From assembly GCF_006539865.1 (NCBI RefSeq), contig NZ_BJNV01000042.1, positions 1 to 44,969 on the forward strand: a stretch of DNA of 44,969 bases, read 5' to 3'. The DNA is from Zoogloea ramigera (GTDB lineage Bacteria; Pseudomonadota; Gammaproteobacteria; Burkholderiales; Rhodocyclaceae). This document shows positions 32,778 to 42,665 of the stretch, piece by piece. How positions within the stretch are numbered: the first letter of the stretch is position 1; every line of letters begins with the position of its first letter. The translations under genes were made by a program, and so were the position numbers. Below the pieces are notes generated by a model that worked only from the letters and a program-made list of their open reading frames with translations, was not told where the DNA came from and did not search any database.

Positions 32778-34760
32778 ATGACCCAGCAGTCCCGATCCGG
32801 CGGCTCACCGGCCGAGCGGGCAGAGGCCCTGCTGACCCGCAGCCGGAGCCGCTTCCTGCAAGCACTCCGCGAGGCGGCGGAGGAGGTCATCCACCATCCC
32901 GACTGGCTGGATGCCTTCACTGGCGCGGCCGGGGAGTGTTTCGACGAGCTCTCCAGCCAGCGCCCAGGGCGTGGCCCCGAGGACGTCCGCGGGCTCACCG
33001 CGTCGCGGATGAATCTCGTTCACGACAACGAGACGGATTACTCGATCGCCCTGATCAACCTCGATCAGCGCCTGCACGATTACTGCGGGCGTGATCTGGC
33101 GGCCCTCCACATGCGCATGAGAATGCAGCTGGTCGGCACGCCGCTGGTGCTGCAGGACGAGTCGCCCCTCGGTACCGAGAGTGTCTGCCGGGCCCTGCGC
33201 GGCCTGAAGGAAGCCGAGCGTCTCAGCGCCACCGAGGCCCTGGGCCTCCTCCAGCAGCTCGAGGAGCCCTTGCGCCGGCATCTGTCCGGTTTCTACCGGG
33301 CCTTCGAGCACGAGCTGGCGAACGAGGGCCTGGGGGCCCGCGTGCGAGGCCGGCCCCAGCACGTGGAGCCGGACGAGGAGGCCCCTGATTCGGCGGACAG
33401 CCCGGCGGCCCGTGTGAAGCTCGGCGTCCATCCGGTGGATGCGCTGCGTCTCTCGGTGCTGGCCCGCCACAAGGGCAAGCCCCAGCCGGCGGGCGGCCTG
33501 GACCGCAGCCTCGCGTCGGCGCTCATCGATCGCATCGAGGCCTGGCTGGGCGAGCGCCAGCAATACGGCGCGGGTGTCCCGGTGTCGCTCGGGGCCAGCG
33601 AGCTGGGGGCCCTGCTCAGCCCGACCAAGGCGGCCGCGGTCGAGGTCATCGAGACCATCTGTGGCTATGCCGCCGAGGCGCCCAGGCTGCCGACCCCCTT
33701 CCGCTCCCTCATCGCCAGGCTGCGGGTGCCCTTGCTGCGCCTGGCTTTGCGTAGCGAGACCCTGCTCGCGGCCGAACGCCATGCGGCCCTGCGCATGGTG
33801 GATCAGATCGCCAACCTCGGGCGCACGGTGGCCCCCGATTGCTCGCCGGACCTGCCGGTCTGCCGCGGCCTGCTCACCATCGTGAACACCCTGGCCCAGG
33901 CCCCGCGCATCTCCGACAAGGATTTCGAGGCGGCGCTGGGGGCCGTGGAAGCCCTCGTCCTCAGCCGTCAGCGCAGCGCCGTGGCCCGGGCGGCGGCCTT
34001 CAAGAGCGAGGTCGAGCGCATGGAGCGGCGCGATGTGGCCCTGCAGCACGCCTGCCGCGCGCTGTATCTGGTGATCGGTCACGCCAAGCCCAGCCCGGTG
34101 CGCAACTTCCTCGAAAACTACTGGGTCCATGTGATCGCCAAGGTGGCCTACCGCCACGGCTCCGACAGCGCCGAATGGGCGACCCGCCTGCACACCGCCA
34201 ACCGGCTGCTGGCCACGGTGGACGACAGCCAGGGCGCGCGGAGCCTGAAACGGCGCGTCGCCGAGATCCCCTATCTGATCGAGGAACTCAAGGAAGGCCT
34301 GGGCTGGGTCGGCCTGACCGAATCCCGCATCTGGGACGCCCTGGCGCCCTGCATGGCGCTCCACGCCAACCTGATTGCCGGCAAGCCGGCCCCCGAGTTC
34401 GTGCCGCGCCGCTCCTCCTGCCGGCCCACCTTGAGCAGCCGCGCCGAAAAGTCGGGGCTGCGCGTGCTCAAGCACAAGCAGTACGTGCCGGGCGAGCTCC
34501 CGCTGCCGCCCGCCTGGGCGGCCCTGGAGGTCGGCGACACGGTCTCCGTCGCGCTGCCCGACGGCAGCGTGATGCGCGGCTTCGTGGCCCAGTTCGCGCC
34601 GCTGCGGCAGGTCATCCTGATCGCCGACGGCGATGACAACGTGCAGCTGGCGATCACCGCCCGGGCCCTGTCCCAGCAGGTCGAGCTGCCCGAGACGCAG
34701 CTGTTCCGGCCGGTTTCCATCGTGGACGAAGCCGCCAGCAGCAAGCTGGTCCACACTTGA
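32778..34760 (+). CDS. DUF1631 family protein
   Basis: This 660-residue, mostly helical, soluble protein matches the DUF1631 type known from beta- and gammaproteobacteria: an N-terminal SLARARFLQAL-like segment, then LVHDNETDYSIALINLDQRL, long helical repeats and a C-terminal beta-rich part at about 590-645 (LEVGDTVSVALPDGSVMRGFVAQFAPL) that looks like a small barrel. A PilZ-like c-di-GMP site is not seen. The ATG at 32778 (MTQQSRSGG) is chosen over one at 32730, which overlaps a TATAAA -10-like element at 32733-32738. Function is unknown. It ends 83 bp before uvrA. Confidence 0.8.
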   Translation: MTQQSRSGGSPAERAEALLTRSRSRFLQALREAAEEVIHHPDWLDAFTGAAGECFDELSSQRPGRGPEDVRGLTASRMNLVHDNETDYSIALINLDQRLHDYCGRDLAALHMRMRMQLVGTPLVLQDESPLGTESVCRALRGLKEAERLSATEALGLLQQLEEPLRRHLSGFYRAFEHELANEGLGARVRGRPQHVEPDEEAPDSADSPAARVKLGVHPVDALRLSVLARHKGKPQPAGGLDRSLASALIDRIEAWLGERQQYGAGVPVSLGASELGALLSPTKAAAVEVIETICGYAAEAPRLPTPFRSLIARLRVPLLRLALRSETLLAAERHAALRMVDQIANLGRTVAPDCSPDLPVCRGLLTIVNTLAQAPRISDKDFEAALGAVEALVLSRQRSAVARAAAFKSEVERMERRDVALQHACRALYLVIGHAKPSPVRNFLENYWVHVIAKVAYRHGSDSAEWATRLHTANRLLATVDDSQGARSLKRRVAEIPYLIEELKEGLGWVGLTESRIWDALAPCMALHANLIAGKPAPEFVPRRSSCRPTLSSRAEKSGLRVLKHKQYVPGELPLPPAWAALEVGDTVSVALPDGSVMRGFVAQFAPLRQVILIADGDDNVQLAITARALSQQVELPETQLFRPVSIVDEAASSKLVHT

Positions 34761-34843
34761 GGGGCTGAGCGGAGGGCCGAGGGCGCACCCGCAGCGCCCG
34801 GGCGCTCTACAATGCGGATCGCCCGCATTTATAGCCCCTCGCC

Positions 34844-37800
34844 ATGTGCTCCGATCCCGCCTGCCCGGCCCCCCACGCTGCCGGCCCCGACGACAGCGCC
34901 GCCATCCGCATCCGCGGCGCCCGCCAGAACAACCTCAAGAACCTGTCCCTCGACATCCCCCACCACGAACTCGTGGTGGTGACCGGCGTGTCCGGCTCGG
35001 GCAAGAGCTCGCTGGTCTTCGACACCCTGTATGCCGAGGGGCAGCGCCGCTACGTCGAGACCTTCTCGCCCTACGCGCGGCAGTTCCTCGACCGCATGGA
35101 CAAGCCCCAGGTGGATCGCATCGAAGGCGTGCCGCCGGCCATCGCCATCGACCAGACCAACCCGGTGCGCACCTCGCGCTCGACGGTGGGCACGATGACC
35201 GAGCTCACCGACCACTTCAAGCTGCTCTACGCCCGGGCCGCGCGGCTGCATTGCCGCGGCTGCGGCCAGCCGGTGAAGCGCGACACGCCGGCCACGGTGT
35301 TCGCCGAGCTGTCGGCCCGCGCCGCCGCGGCCGGCGACCCGCGCCTGGTGGTGAGCTTTCCGGTTACGGTGCCGGGCAATTTCAGCGAGGACGAGATCAC
35401 CGAGCTGCTGGCCCGCCAGGGCTACACCCGCATCCACGCCCGCGACGGCAGCCTGCTGCATGTGGTGCAGGACCGCTTCCGCCTGGCCGGCGCCGAGCAC
35501 GCCCGGGTGATGGAGGCCCTCGAGACCGCCTTCGCCGCCGGCCACGGCCGCCTCAGCGTGCATGCCCTGGGCGACGGTGACGAAACCCGCTGGAAGTTCA
35601 GCACCGGCCTCCACTGCGCCGACTGCGACATCGCTTACGCCGAGCCCACGCCCAGCCTGTTCTCCTTCAACTCGCCCATCGGCGCCTGCGAAACCTGCCG
35701 CGGCTTCGGGCGGGTTATCGGCGTCGATTTCGGGCTGGTCATCCCCGACGAATCCAAGACCCTCGCCGAAGGCGCTGTCAAACCCTGGCAGAGCCCCAGC
35801 TTCAAGGAGTGCCAGGGCGATCTCGAGAAGATGGCCAAGAAGTACGGCGTGGCCATGGACATCCCTTTCCGCGACCTGCCGGCCGAGCACCGCCGCTGGT
35901 TGCTCGAAGGCGACGACAAGTGGAAGAACTGGGATTCGTCGTGGCCGCGCTACTGGTACGGCGTGCGCCACTTCTTCGACTGGCTAGAGAGCAAGGCCTA
36001 CAAGATGCACATCCGGGTGCTGCTGTCGCGCTACCGCAGCTACACCGAATGCCCGGCCTGCCACGGCGCCCGCCTCAAGCCCGATGCGCTGCTGTGGCGG
36101 CTGGGGAGTGGGGCGGTGGGAAGTAGGGAATGGGGAATGGGGGCGCAGGCTGACGCGTCCGCGCCTGACGATCGCCAGCGCACCGACGCCGAGCAAGGCC
36201 CACTTCCCACTTCCTGTTTCCCTCTCCCCATCCATCAGCTGATGGCCCGCCCCATCGACGAGATCACGCCCTTCGTCGCAGCCCTCGAGCTGCCCGCGCC
36301 GCTGGACGAAGCCACCGAGCTTCTTCTCGGCGAGATCCGCGGGCGCCTCAAGTACCTGCAGGACGTCGGCCTCGGCTACCTCACGCTGGATCGCCAGTCG
36401 CGCACCCTGTCGGGCGGCGAGGTGCAGCGCATCAACCTCACCACCGCGCTGGGCACCTCGCTGGTGAACACCCTGTTCGTGCTCGACGAGCCGTCCATCG
36501 GCCTCCATCCGCGCGACATCGGGCGCATCCTCGGGGTGATGGAGCGCCTGCGCGACGCCGGCAACTCGCTGGTCGTCGTCGAGCACGACCCGCAGCTGAT
36601 GCTCGCCGCCGACCGCCTGCTCGACATCGGCCCCGGCCCCGGCGAGCGCGGCGGCGAGATCGTCGCTTACGGTGCGCCCACCTCCATCGCCAATGATCCC
36701 GCCTCGCTCACCGGCGCCTACCTGGCCGGCCGCAAGCGCGTCGACACCCGCCGCCAGATGCGCCCGGTGGCCGCCGATGCGCCGCGCCTCAGCCTCACCG
36801 GCGCCCGCCAGCACAACCTGCAGGGCGTCGATCTGGCAATCCCGCTGCGGCGCCTGGTGGGTATCACCGGCGTGTCCGGCTCGGGCAAATCCACGCTGAT
36901 CCAGGACGTGTTGTTCCCGGCGCTGGCCAAGCACTTCGGCCAGCCGGCCGAGCCGCCCGGCGCCTTTGGCGGCCTCCTGGGCACCGAGCACATCAAGGGC
37001 GTCGTGATGGTGGACCAGTCGCCCATCGGCAAGAGCGCGCGCTCCAACCCGGTGAGCTACGTGGGTGCCTGGGACGCCATCCGCAAGCTCTTCGCCAACC
37101 TCGACGAGGCCAAGGAGCGCGGTTACACGCCGGGCACCTTCAGCTTCAACTCCGGCACCGGGCGCTGCCCCACCTGCACCGGCTCGGGCTTCGAGCACGT
37201 CGAGATGCAGTTTTTGTCGGACGTGTATCTGCGCTGCCCGGACTGCGACGGCAAGCGCTACCGGCCCGAGATCCTGGCCCTCGACTGGCGCGGCAAGTCG
37301 GTGGCCGACGTGCTCGAGATGACCGTCTCCGAGGCCCTGGCCTTCTTCGCCGATCAAAAGCCCGTGCTCGCCGCGCTGGCGCCGCTGGCCGACGTCGGCC
37401 TCGAATACCTGCGCCTCGGCCAGCCGGTGCCCACGCTCTCCGGAGGCGAGGCCCAGCGCCTCAAGCTCGCCGGCTACCTCGCCGAAGCCGCCCAGCTGGC
37501 GGCCAAGAAGTCGAAGAAGGGCGCGGTCGGCGCTGTGAGTGATGAGCCCGGCCTGCTCTTCCTGTTCGACGAGCCCACCACCGGCCTGCACTTCGAGGAT
37601 GTCGCCACGCTGCTGTCGGCCTTCGAGAAGCTGCTGGATGCCGGCCACTCGCTGGTCGTCATCGAGCACAACCTCGACGTGATCGCCGCCGCCGACTGGC
37701 TCGTCGACCTCGGCCCCGAGGGCGGCAGCGGCGGCGGGCAGATCGTCGCCGAAGGCACGCCGGCTCAGCTCGTCGCCACGCCGGCCTCCCAAACCGGGCG

Positions 37801-40471
37801 GGCCCTGGCCGACTACGCCGCCCAGCTCGCCGCGCTGCAGGCGGCGCCGGTGGTGGCCGAGCCGCCGGTGCGCTACCGGGCGGTGCCCGACCCGGCGATC
37901 ACCATCCGCCACGCCCGCCACCACAACCTGCAGAACGTCAGCCTGTCGATTCCGCGGGACCAGTTCACGGTGATCACCGGCCTGTCCGGCTCGGGCAAGT
38001 CCACGCTGGCCTTCGACATCGTGTTCGGCGAGGGCCAGCGGCGCTACCTGGAATCCCTCAACGCCTACGCCCGGCAGTTTGCCCAGCCCTCGGCGCGGCC
38101 CGACGTGGACGCCATCTTCGGCATCCCGCCCACCGTCGCCATCGAGCAGCGGGTCAGCCGCGGCGGGCGCAAGAGCACGGTGGGCACCCTCACCGAGATC
38201 CAGCCCTTCCTGCGCCTGCTCTACGTGAAGCTCGGCACCCAGTACTGCCCCGGCTGCGATGTGCCCGTCACGCCCCAGAGCTTCGAGGCCATCGTCGCCC
38301 AGATCATGCGCGAAGCGGCTGGCGAGTCGGTCGAGCTGCTGGCACCGCTGGTGGTGAACCGCAAGGGCCTGTACACCGACCTCGCCAAGTGGGCCCGCGG
38401 CAAGGGCTTCGAGCAGCTGCGCGTCGATGGCGACTACCTGCCCACCAAAAAGTGGCCGCGCCTCGACCGCTACAAGGAGCACAACATCGAGCTGCCGGTG
38501 GGCATGCTGGTGGTCGGCCCCGACACCGAAGCCGCCCTGCGCGAGCAGGTGCAGGCCGCGCTTGAGCACGGCAAGGGCGTGCTCAAGGTGAACCGCCTTG
38601 ACGCCCCCGGCGTGCCGCTGCTCACCCTGTCCACGCTGCGCGCCTGCCCCGACTGCGGCACCAGCTTCCCCGAGCCCGACCCGCGGCTGTTCTCCTACAA
38701 CGCCAAGCACGGCTGGTGCCCGGACTGCTACGGCACCGGCCTCAAGATCGCCGGCCGCGTCGAGAACCCCGACGAGCTCGATCTGGGCGAACTGGAGGCC
38801 GAAAGCGACGAAGCCTGCCCCAGCTGCCACGGCGCCCGCCTCAACCCGGTGGCCCGCGCGGTGCGCTTCCGCGACTTGGGACTGCACGAGCTCGCCTCGC
38901 TGCCGGTGGGCAAGGTGTCGGGCTTCTTCGGCGGCCTGCAGCTGGCCCACCGCGAGGCCGAGATCGGCCGCGACCTGGTGGCCGAGATCCGCGGTCGGCT
39001 CGATTTTCTGCAGCAGGTCGGCCTCGGCTACCTGGCCCTCGACCGCGCCGCGCCCACGCTGTCGGGTGGCGAGGCCCAGCGCATCCGGCTGGCGGCCCAG
39101 CTCGGCTCCAACCTCACCGGGGTGTGCTACATCCTCGACGAACCGACCATCGGCCTGCACCCGCGCGACAACCAGCTGCTGCTCGACACCCTGGAGGCCC
39201 TGCGCGGCCGCGGCAACACCCTGCTGGTGGTCGAGCACGATGAGGACACCATCCGCCGCGCCGACCACGTCATCGACCTCGGCCCCGGCGGCGGGGTGCG
39301 CGGCGGCCGGGTGGTGGCCGAAGGGCGCCTCGCCGACCTGATGGCGGCCCCCGAATCGGCCACCGGCCGCTGCCTGCTGGCGCCGCTGCAGCACCCGCTC
39401 GCCCCGCGCCGCGAGGTCAGCGACGATCACCCGGCGCTCATCGTCGAAGGCGCCACGCTGCACAACCTGAAGAACGTCACCGGCCGCGTGCCGCTGGGCC
39501 GGCTGACGGTGGTGACCGGCGTGTCCGGCTCGGGCAAGTCCACCTTCGCCCGCGACGTGCTGCATGCCAGCCTCGCCGCCGACGGCCCGGTGGGCTGCAC
39601 CCGGCTCGCCGGCCGCGAGCTGATCGGCCGCCTGCTCGAGGTGGACCAGACCCCCATCGGCAAGACGCCGCGCTCCTGCCCGGCCACCTACATCGGCTTC
39701 TGGGACGCCATCCGCAAGCTCTTCGCCGATACCAACGAGGCGAAGATCCGCGGCTGGACGGCCTCGCGCTTCTCCTTCAATACCGGCGCCGGGCGCTGCC
39801 CGGTGTGCGAGGGCCAGGGCCAGATCACCGTCGAGATGAATTTCCTGCCCGACGTCAAGCTCCCCTGCGAGGCCTGCGGCGGCGCCCGCTTCAACCCCGA
39901 GACCCTGGCCGTGCGCTGGAAGGGCAAGAGTGTCGCCGAGGTGCTGAACATGGCCGTCGAGGACGCGGTGGAGTTCTTTGCCGCCCACCCGTCCATCGCC
40001 CACCCGCTCAAGCTGTTGCAGGACGTGGGCCTCGGCTACCTCACCCTCGGCCAGCCCAGCCCGACGCTGTCGGGCGGCGAGGCCCAGCGCATCAAGCTGG
40101 TCTCCGAGCTGGCCAAGGTGCGCGGCCGGGCCGGTGAGTCGCCCAGCGGCCCGGGCCGCCCGCTGCCGCCCGAAAAGCACACTTTGTATGTGCTCGACGA
40201 GCCCACCGTCGGCCTCCACATGGCCGACGTGGAGAAGCTGATCCACGTGCTGCACCGCCTCGCCGCGGCCGGCCATACGGTGCTGGTCATCGAGCACGAC
40301 CTCGACCTGATGGCCGAGGCCGACTGGATCATCGACCTCGGCCCGGAGGGCGGCGACGGCGGCGGAGAGATCGTCGCCGAAGGGCCGCCGGAGGCGGTGG
40401 TGCAGGTGGCCCGCTCCCACACCGGGCGCATCCTCGGCGAGTTCCTGGCCGCCCGGCGGGCGGGCGGGTGA
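34844..40471 (+). CDS. uvrA: Tandem-fused UvrA-type excinuclease ATPase (double length)
   Basis: UvrA is the damage-recognition ATPase of nucleotide excision repair. A normal UvrA has about 940 residues and two ATP-binding domains; this product has 1875 residues and four. Walker A motifs ([32 protein letters not shown]) start near residues 47, 676, 1046 and 1558, each with an LSGGE signature further on ([40 protein letters not shown]). Both halves have CxxC zinc pairs ([55 protein letters not shown]). One protein may thus mimic a UvrA dimer. Long UvrA paralogues of this kind are known from other betaproteobacteria, so a standard uvrA probably exists elsewhere. Residues about 420-461 come from an in-frame palindromic insertion. 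A TACAAT at 34808-34813 is a possible -10. Confidence 0.93.
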   Translation: MCSDPACPAPHAAGPDDSAAIRIRGARQNNLKNLSLDIPHHELVVVTGVSGSGKSSLVFDTLYAEGQRRYVETFSPYARQFLDRMDKPQVDRIEGVPPAIAIDQTNPVRTSRSTVGTMTELTDHFKLLYARAARLHCRGCGQPVKRDTPATVFAELSARAAAAGDPRLVVSFPVTVPGNFSEDEITELLARQGYTRIHARDGSLLHVVQDRFRLAGAEHARVMEALETAFAAGHGRLSVHALGDGDETRWKFSTGLHCADCDIAYAEPTPSLFSFNSPIGACETCRGFGRVIGVDFGLVIPDESKTLAEGAVKPWQSPSFKECQGDLEKMAKKYGVAMDIPFRDLPAEHRRWLLEGDDKWKNWDSSWPRYWYGVRHFFDWLESKAYKMHIRVLLSRYRSYTECPACHGARLKPDALLWRLGSGAVGSREWGMGAQADASAPDDRQRTDAEQGPLPTSCFPLPIHQLMARPIDEITPFVAALELPAPLDEATELLLGEIRGRLKYLQDVGLGYLTLDRQSRTLSGGEVQRINLTTALGTSLVNTLFVLDEPSIGLHPRDIGRILGVMERLRDAGNSLVVVEHDPQLMLAADRLLDIGPGPGERGGEIVAYGAPTSIANDPASLTGAYLAGRKRVDTRRQMRPVAADAPRLSLTGARQHNLQGVDLAIPLRRLVGITGVSGSGKSTLIQDVLFPALAKHFGQPAEPPGAFGGLLGTEHIKGVVMVDQSPIGKSARSNPVSYVGAWDAIRKLFANLDEAKERGYTPGTFSFNSGTGRCPTCTGSGFEHVEMQFLSDVYLRCPDCDGKRYRPEILALDWRGKSVADVLEMTVSEALAFFADQKPVLAALAPLADVGLEYLRLGQPVPTLSGGEAQRLKLAGYLAEAAQLAAKKSKKGAVGAVSDEPGLLFLFDEPTTGLHFEDVATLLSAFEKLLDAGHSLVVIEHNLDVIAAADWLVDLGPEGGSGGGQIVAEGTPAQLVATPASQTGRALADYAAQLAALQAAPVVAEPPVRYRAVPDPAITIRHARHHNLQNVSLSIPRDQFTVITGLSGSGKSTLAFDIVFGEGQRRYLESLNAYARQFAQPSARPDVDAIFGIPPTVAIEQRVSRGGRKSTVGTLTEIQPFLRLLYVKLGTQYCPGCDVPVTPQSFEAIVAQIMREAAGESVELLAPLVVNRKGLYTDLAKWARGKGFEQLRVDGDYLPTKKWPRLDRYKEHNIELPVGMLVVGPDTEAALREQVQAALEHGKGVLKVNRLDAPGVPLLTLSTLRACPDCGTSFPEPDPRLFSYNAKHGWCPDCYGTGLKIAGRVENPDELDLGELEAESDEACPSCHGARLNPVARAVRFRDLGLHELASLPVGKVSGFFGGLQLAHREAEIGRDLVAEIRGRLDFLQQVGLGYLALDRAAPTLSGGEAQRIRLAAQLGSNLTGVCYILDEPTIGLHPRDNQLLLDTLEALRGRGNTLLVVEHDEDTIRRADHVIDLGPGGGVRGGRVVAEGRLADLMAAPESATGRCLLAPLQHPLAPRREVSDDHPALIVEGATLHNLKNVTGRVPLGRLTVVTGVSGSGKSTFARDVLHASLAADGPVGCTRLAGRELIGRLLEVDQTPIGKTPRSCPATYIGFWDAIRKLFADTNEAKIRGWTASRFSFNTGAGRCPVCEGQGQITVEMNFLPDVKLPCEACGGARFNPETLAVRWKGKSVAEVLNMAVEDAVEFFAAHPSIAHPLKLLQDVGLGYLTLGQPSPTLSGGEAQRIKLVSELAKVRGRAGESPSGPGRPLPPEKHTLYVLDEPTVGLHMADVEKLIHVLHRLAAAGHTVLVIEHDLDLMAEADWIIDLGPEGGDGGGEIVAEGPPEAVVQVARSHTGRILGEFLAARRAGG
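36102..36231. repeat. Palindromic repeat inserted in frame in uvrA
   Basis: The left arm (about 36102-36141, G-rich, with GGGAAGTAGGGAATGGGG) is the imperfect reverse complement of the right arm (about 36199-36231, C-rich, with CCCACTTCCCACTTCC). About 55 bp between them contain a smaller dyad around CGATCG. The element interrupts the normally continuous UvrA segment between LLWRLG and IHQLMARP, adds about 42 codons and has no stop in the uvrA frame. Composition and form are those of intergenic GGGAAGTGGG-type repeats, not of UvrA sequence. Confidence 0.75.
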
Positions 40472-40580
40472 TGTGCTCCGCTGCCACGTCTCGACAGGCT
40501 TCGGGCAAGTCGCCGACAATCGGGTCGCGGCGCCGGTATGGGTTTGCGGCCACGCAGAATGTGACGAAGAGGTGATGAAA

Positions 40581-41615
40581 ATGTCGTTCGACAAGAACCA
40601 AACCACAGGTCGGCCACGCCTGGCCGCGTTGCAGCAGGGGGCTGGTGCGCTCGGCCTCGCCGTGCTGTCGGCCGGCGCGCTGGCCGGCAATCCGGGCGCC
40701 TGCGCGGCGATCGCCGACAACACCGAGCGCCTAGCCTGCTACGACGAATCGGTCGGCCGGCCGCACCAGGAGGCGCCACCCCCGGCCGCCGCCGTGCCGC
40801 TGGCCCGGGAGCCCTCGGCCCTCTCGAAGCGCTGGGAGCTCGACGCCGAGGACAAGCGCGGCACCTTTCTGATCACCCCCTACAAGCCCACCTACATCCT
40901 GCTCGGGCGATGGACCAATTCGGCCAACCGGATGCCGACCTCGCCCAACCCGGCCAACGCGCTGAACGAGCCCGTCGATGTCGATCCGGTGGAGGCCAAG
41001 TACCAGATCAGCTTCAAGACCAAGCTGTGGGAAGGCCTGGTGGGCCGCCATGGCGACCTGTGGCTGGGCTACACCCAGCAGTCCAACTGGCAGGTGTACA
41101 ACAAGAGCTTCTCGTCGCCCTTCCGCGAGACCGGCTACGAGCCCGAGCTGATGGCGGTGTTCCGCACCAACCTGGATGCCGGCCTGGGCTTCAAGGTGAA
41201 GATGCTCTCCGTCGGCCTCAACCACCAGTCCAACGGCCGTGGCCAGCCCCTGTCGCGCAGCTGGAATCGGCTGATGCTGCAGGGCGGCATCGAGAGGGGC
41301 GATTTCGCGCTGATGCTGCGCAGCTGGAAGCGCTTCGAGGAGACGGCCAGTAAGGACGACAACCCGGACATCAGCCGCTACCTCGGCTACGGCGACCTGC
41401 AGGCCATCTGGCGCCTGGATGCCCACGAGCTCTCCTTCAACCTGCGGCCGGGTTTCAGCAGCCGTGGCTCGGCCCAGGTCGACTGGACCTTCCCCATTCA
41501 CCGCAACCTCAAGGGCTACCTGCAGTTTTTCACCGGATACGGCGAGACCTTGATCGACTACAACCACCGCCAGAGCACCTTCGGCCTCGGCGTCTCGCTG
41601 GTGGACTGGCTATAG
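40581..41615 (+). CDS. pldA: Outer membrane phospholipase A
   Basis: PldA is an outer-membrane beta-barrel that hydrolyses misplaced phospholipids in the outer leaflet when it dimerises with calcium. The catalytic triad is intact: H215 and S217 in NHQSNGR, and N229 in SRSWNRL; spacing 215-229 equals E. coli 142-156. The start at 40581 (344 residues) is chosen because GAGG at 40569-40572 is 8 bp away and a signal peptide (core ALGLAVLSAGALAG) follows; the ATG at 40575 is only 2 bp from it. A short N-terminal region with ERLACYD precedes the barrel. The C-terminal LVDWL is barrel-like, though Leu replaces the commoner terminal Phe. Confidence 0.93.
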   Translation: MSFDKNQTTGRPRLAALQQGAGALGLAVLSAGALAGNPGACAAIADNTERLACYDESVGRPHQEAPPPAAAVPLAREPSALSKRWELDAEDKRGTFLITPYKPTYILLGRWTNSANRMPTSPNPANALNEPVDVDPVEAKYQISFKTKLWEGLVGRHGDLWLGYTQQSNWQVYNKSFSSPFRETGYEPELMAVFRTNLDAGLGFKVKMLSVGLNHQSNGRGQPLSRSWNRLMLQGGIERGDFALMLRSWKRFEETASKDDNPDISRYLGYGDLQAIWRLDAHELSFNLRPGFSSRGSAQVDWTFPIHRNLKGYLQFFTGYGETLIDYNHRQSTFGLGVSLVDWL

Positions 41616-41657
41616 CACTGGATTCACGACAAGAGGGCACCCGAACGACATCCTGAT

Positions 41658-41720
41658 GTGACGCATTTTGCTGCAAGGCGAAAAAATGCAATTTTGTGTC
41701 ACGCGGCTTGCAGTTATCAT
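41658..41720 (+). promoter_or_regulatory. Putative promoter/operator upstream of leader ORF
   Basis: TATCAT at 41715-41720 is a good -10 candidate, with a weak TTTTGT 17 bp upstream. Two interleaved inverted repeats cover it: GTGAC (41658-41662) with GTCAC (41698-41702), and CTGCAAG (41671-41677) with CTTGCAG (41707-41713). The arms overlap in order and so cannot all pair at once in RNA, which suits protein binding sites better. Confidence 0.4.
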
Positions 41721-41792
41721 GCTCGACGGAACCACGGTCGCAACATGGCCGAGGGTTAGAGACAGCAATTCAACCCGTCAGAGGTGAAAGTC

Positions 41793-41855
41793 ATGCCCCA
41801 GCAAAATCCGTCGACACTCCCGTCGGCCTCCCTTTCTCCCAAGTCCGGAGGCTGA
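41793..41855 (+). CDS. 20-residue leader ORF upstream of binding-protein gene
   Basis: An ATG at 41793 has a clear ribosome site (AGAGGTGA from 41780, GAGG 8 bp from the ATG) and encodes 20 residues, Ser/Pro-rich with no hydrophobic stretch, ending at TGA 41853-41855. The stop is 4 bp before the next start, and the ribosome site of that gene (GGAGG at 41847-41851) lies inside this frame, so translation of the leader would affect access to it. It is not a signal peptide for the next gene because it is in another frame. Function as a leader peptide is inference. Confidence 0.5.
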   Translation: MPQQNPSTLPSASLSPKSGG

Positions 41856-41859
41856 GCGG

Positions 41860-42591
41860 ATGGTCAGTCAATACAAGCTCAGTGTCTGCCCCCACGACAC
41901 TGCCAAGAACCTGCTCGGCTGGTTCACCCTCAACACCTACCTGCAGCGCAAGCTCGGCACGGGCATCCACTTCGAGCCCCAGGACAACTTCCTGATCGAA
42001 CGCAAGGCCGTGCTGGAGGAGGAGCATCACGTGGTCGTGTATGCCAACCCGTACAGCGCCCTGTGTTTTGCCCGCGACAAGGGCTTCGTGCCGGTGGCCC
42101 GGCCGGTGAATGTCGTCGATGAGACCATCGTGGTGGCCCGTGCCGGCGCCGAGGTGCCGGCGGCGCCGCGCATCGCCAGCGCCACCGACAAGCTCATCAT
42201 CCACAACCTGGGCCTCAAGGTGCTCGAGCGGGCGGGGATCGACAGCGGGGCGGCGGAGTTCAAGTTTGTCGGCAACCACCTCAATGCGGCCAAGGCCGTG
42301 CTTCAGGGCGAGGCCGACCTGGGTTTCGTCTTCAACGAAACCTGGGCCGGCATGAACGCCTCCACCCGCGCCGAACTGCAGGTGATCGGCGAGAGCCACG
42401 ACGGCCACGCCTTCCACTGCTTCATGGTGGCGCCCGAGTGGGCCGACAAGCGGGAGGCGATCCAGCAGATCCTGTGCGGCATGCACCTCGACCCGGCCGG
42501 CCTGCGGGTGCTCGAAGACCTGAAGTTCAAGGCCTTCGAGCCGATCGGCGACGAGATCATCCCGGTGCTGATCAAGCTCGCCGGAGGCTGA
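41860..42591 (+). CDS. PhnD-like substrate-binding protein without signal peptide
   Basis: This 243-residue protein resembles the periplasmic binding proteins of the phosphate/phosphonate (PhnD) type: LSVCPHDTAKNLLGWFTL near the start, VVVYANPYSALCFARDKGFVPVARP, KFVGNHLNAAKAVLQGEADLGFVFNETW in the second lobe and a C-terminal helical end. It begins MVSQYKLSV, with no signal peptide, so the product should stay in the cytosol unless a different start exists; upstream frames do not supply one. No permease or ATPase gene is next to it. It may be a ligand sensor for an unseen partner. GGAGG 8 bp before the ATG supports the start. Confidence 0.75.
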   Translation: MVSQYKLSVCPHDTAKNLLGWFTLNTYLQRKLGTGIHFEPQDNFLIERKAVLEEEHHVVVYANPYSALCFARDKGFVPVARPVNVVDETIVVARAGAEVPAAPRIASATDKLIIHNLGLKVLERAGIDSGAAEFKFVGNHLNAAKAVLQGEADLGFVFNETWAGMNASTRAELQVIGESHDGHAFHCFMVAPEWADKREAIQQILCGMHLDPAGLRVLEDLKFKAFEPIGDEIIPVLIKLAGG

Positions 42592-42617
42592 GGGGCTCGG
42601 TGGCAACCGTCGCAGGG

Positions 42618-42647
42618 ATGGGGGTCGGGGTAAAATCCGGCCCCCAT
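42618..42647 (+). promoter_or_regulatory. Stem-loop with a -10-like element before metallopeptidase gene
   Basis: ATGGGGG (42618-42624) and CCCCCAT (42641-42647) form a 7-bp stem; the 16-nt loop contains TAAAAT (42631-42636), a -10-like hexamer. It is 18 bp before the ATG at 42666. It may be a promoter with an overlapping dyad or a simple hairpin; no -35 is evident. Confidence 0.35.
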
Positions 42648-42665
42648 CCACATCCGGCTTTCGCG

